Below, one piece after another: positions 13,907 to 14,399 of a stretch of 14,399 nucleotides of DNA (position 1 is its first letter; every line of letters begins with the position of its first letter). The DNA lies in contig QGUQ01000009.1 of the NCBI GenBank assembly GCA_003242195.1, forward strand, positions 1-14,399. Reading direction: 5' to 3'. Origin of the DNA: Bacillota bacterium. Lineage in GTDB: Bacteria; Bacillota; Sulfobacillia; Thermaerobacterales; Thermaerobacteraceae. The notes beneath the pieces were generated by a model. It did not search any database and had not been told where the DNA came from. It worked only from the letters and a program-made list of their open reading frames with translations. The position numbers and the translations under genes were made by a program.

Positions 13907-14399
13907 CTAGACTCTGCGGGCTCCCTGGACACGCGCCGTATCGAGACGCTTCCAGGGGATGGCGACAGCGTAGGTGACGATGGCGCCAACGATGATTTCT
14001 GGAATGCCATGGGTTACTCCGACGGTCAGGGCGACGTTGGCAGGAAGGTAACCGCGAAGGGTAGCCATCGTCAACACGAGGACCGTATTGGTCAGGGTAC
14101 CGACGGCGGCAGCCGCACCCAGGGCCACCCACTCGTTGCGCCGCAGGGCTGCGTAGGCGTAGTAAGCCGTGATGCCGATGAAGATGCGCGGCAGAATCGC
14201 TACGAGAGGGTCCATGAAGAGCGGCTGGGTGGCGTTGACGAGGCTGAAAATGCCAAAGAGAGTGCCGATGATAGCGCCCACCAGGGGACCCTCGACGACG
14301 GCGCCGATGATGGCCGGGACGTGCATGATCGTAGCGTTGACGCCCGTAGGCATGGGGATAAACCCGATGCGGGTAATCCCCAGCAGGATGGCAACCGCA
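13907..14399 (-). CDS. ECF transporter S component (substrate-binding membrane subunit), 5' end outside window
   Basis: This is an integral membrane protein that captures a vitamin-like substrate for an energy-coupling factor transporter; 163 residues are visible and the frame runs off the right edge. The MPTGVNATIMHVPAIIGAVVEGPLVGAIIGTLFGIF region, the FMDPLVAILPRIFIGITAYYAY region and the GIPEIIVGAIVTYAVAIPW terminus are typical of the general ECF S-component family (Pfam ECF_trnsprt, PF12822), which includes pantothenate (PanT) type members. The ATG at 14353 is internal, because the upstream frame continues as a hydrophobic helix (AVAILLGITRIGFIP) expected in the family. No EcfA or EcfT genes are seen, as in group II systems that share one energising module. 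Substrate is not proven; it is the first visible gene of the operon encoding the M20 hydrolase, 76 nt ahead of it. Confidence 0.88.
   Translation of the reverse strand, partial: AVAILLGITRIGFIPMPTGVNATIMHVPAIIGAVVEGPLVGAIIGTLFGIFSLVNATQPLFMDPLVAILPRIFIGITAYYAYAALRRNEWVALGAAAAVGTLTNTVLVLTMATLRGYLPANVALTVGVTHGIPEIIVGAIVTYAVAIPWKRLDTARVQGARRV

Overview
The window comes from a high-GC bacterium. The mix of strong GGAGG-type ribosome binding sites, GTG and TTG starts, and an ECF-type vitamin transporter subunit suggests a GC-rich, possibly thermophilic Firmicute (Thermaerobacter- or Symbiobacterium-like). That placement is inference; no rRNA or tRNA gene is present. Hand-counted 60-base samples give about 70-73% G+C in the left two thirds (44/60 at 3841-3900, 42/60 at 6961-7020) and about 55-58% at the right (35/60 at 11041-11100, 35/60 at 12601-12660, 33/60 at 13381-13440).

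Region 1 (1-4104, + strand) is the distal part of a branched-chain/hydrophobic amino-acid type ABC transporter operon: the end of livH, then livM, livG and livF, tightly packed with TGATG and 8-nt overlaps. It is followed by an ACMSD-like amidohydrolase/decarboxylase. The substrate-binding protein is not in the window.

Region 2 (4132-10274, - strand) converges on region 1. It holds an IclR regulator followed by a lower meta-cleavage pathway, in transcription order iclR-dmpF-dmpG-dmpH-dmpC-dmpE-dmpI. Together these would oxidise 2-hydroxymuconic semialdehyde (DmpC), tautomerise (DmpI) and decarboxylate (DmpH) the product, hydrate 2-hydroxypentadienoate (DmpE), cleave 4-hydroxy-2-oxovalerate to pyruvate and acetaldehyde (DmpG), and oxidise acetaldehyde to acetyl-CoA (DmpF). 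No ring-cleaving dioxygenase is present, so the aromatic substrate is unknown. Two adjacent palindromes upstream of iclR (10316-10354) are good operator candidates.

Region 3 (10644-14399, - strand) is a second operon of lower G+C, closed by a clear intrinsic terminator (10571-10618). In transcription order it contains an ECF transporter S component (5' end outside the window), an M20 metallo-amidohydrolase, a short-chain dehydrogenase and a TtuC/DmlA-type decarboxylating 2-hydroxyacid dehydrogenase. The set matches, step for step except for one missing aldehyde dehydrogenase, what pantothenate uptake and catabolism would need: pantothenate hydrolysis, pantoate oxidation, and 3,3-dimethylmalate oxidative decarboxylation to 2-oxoisovalerate. 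This is a hypothesis from gene content, and it is the most interesting proposal in the window. The plain alternative is catabolism of an N-acyl compound or of tartrate/D-malate.

No mobile elements, CRISPR arrays or RNA genes were seen. The many long open frames opposite the genes are shadows typical of GC-rich DNA.
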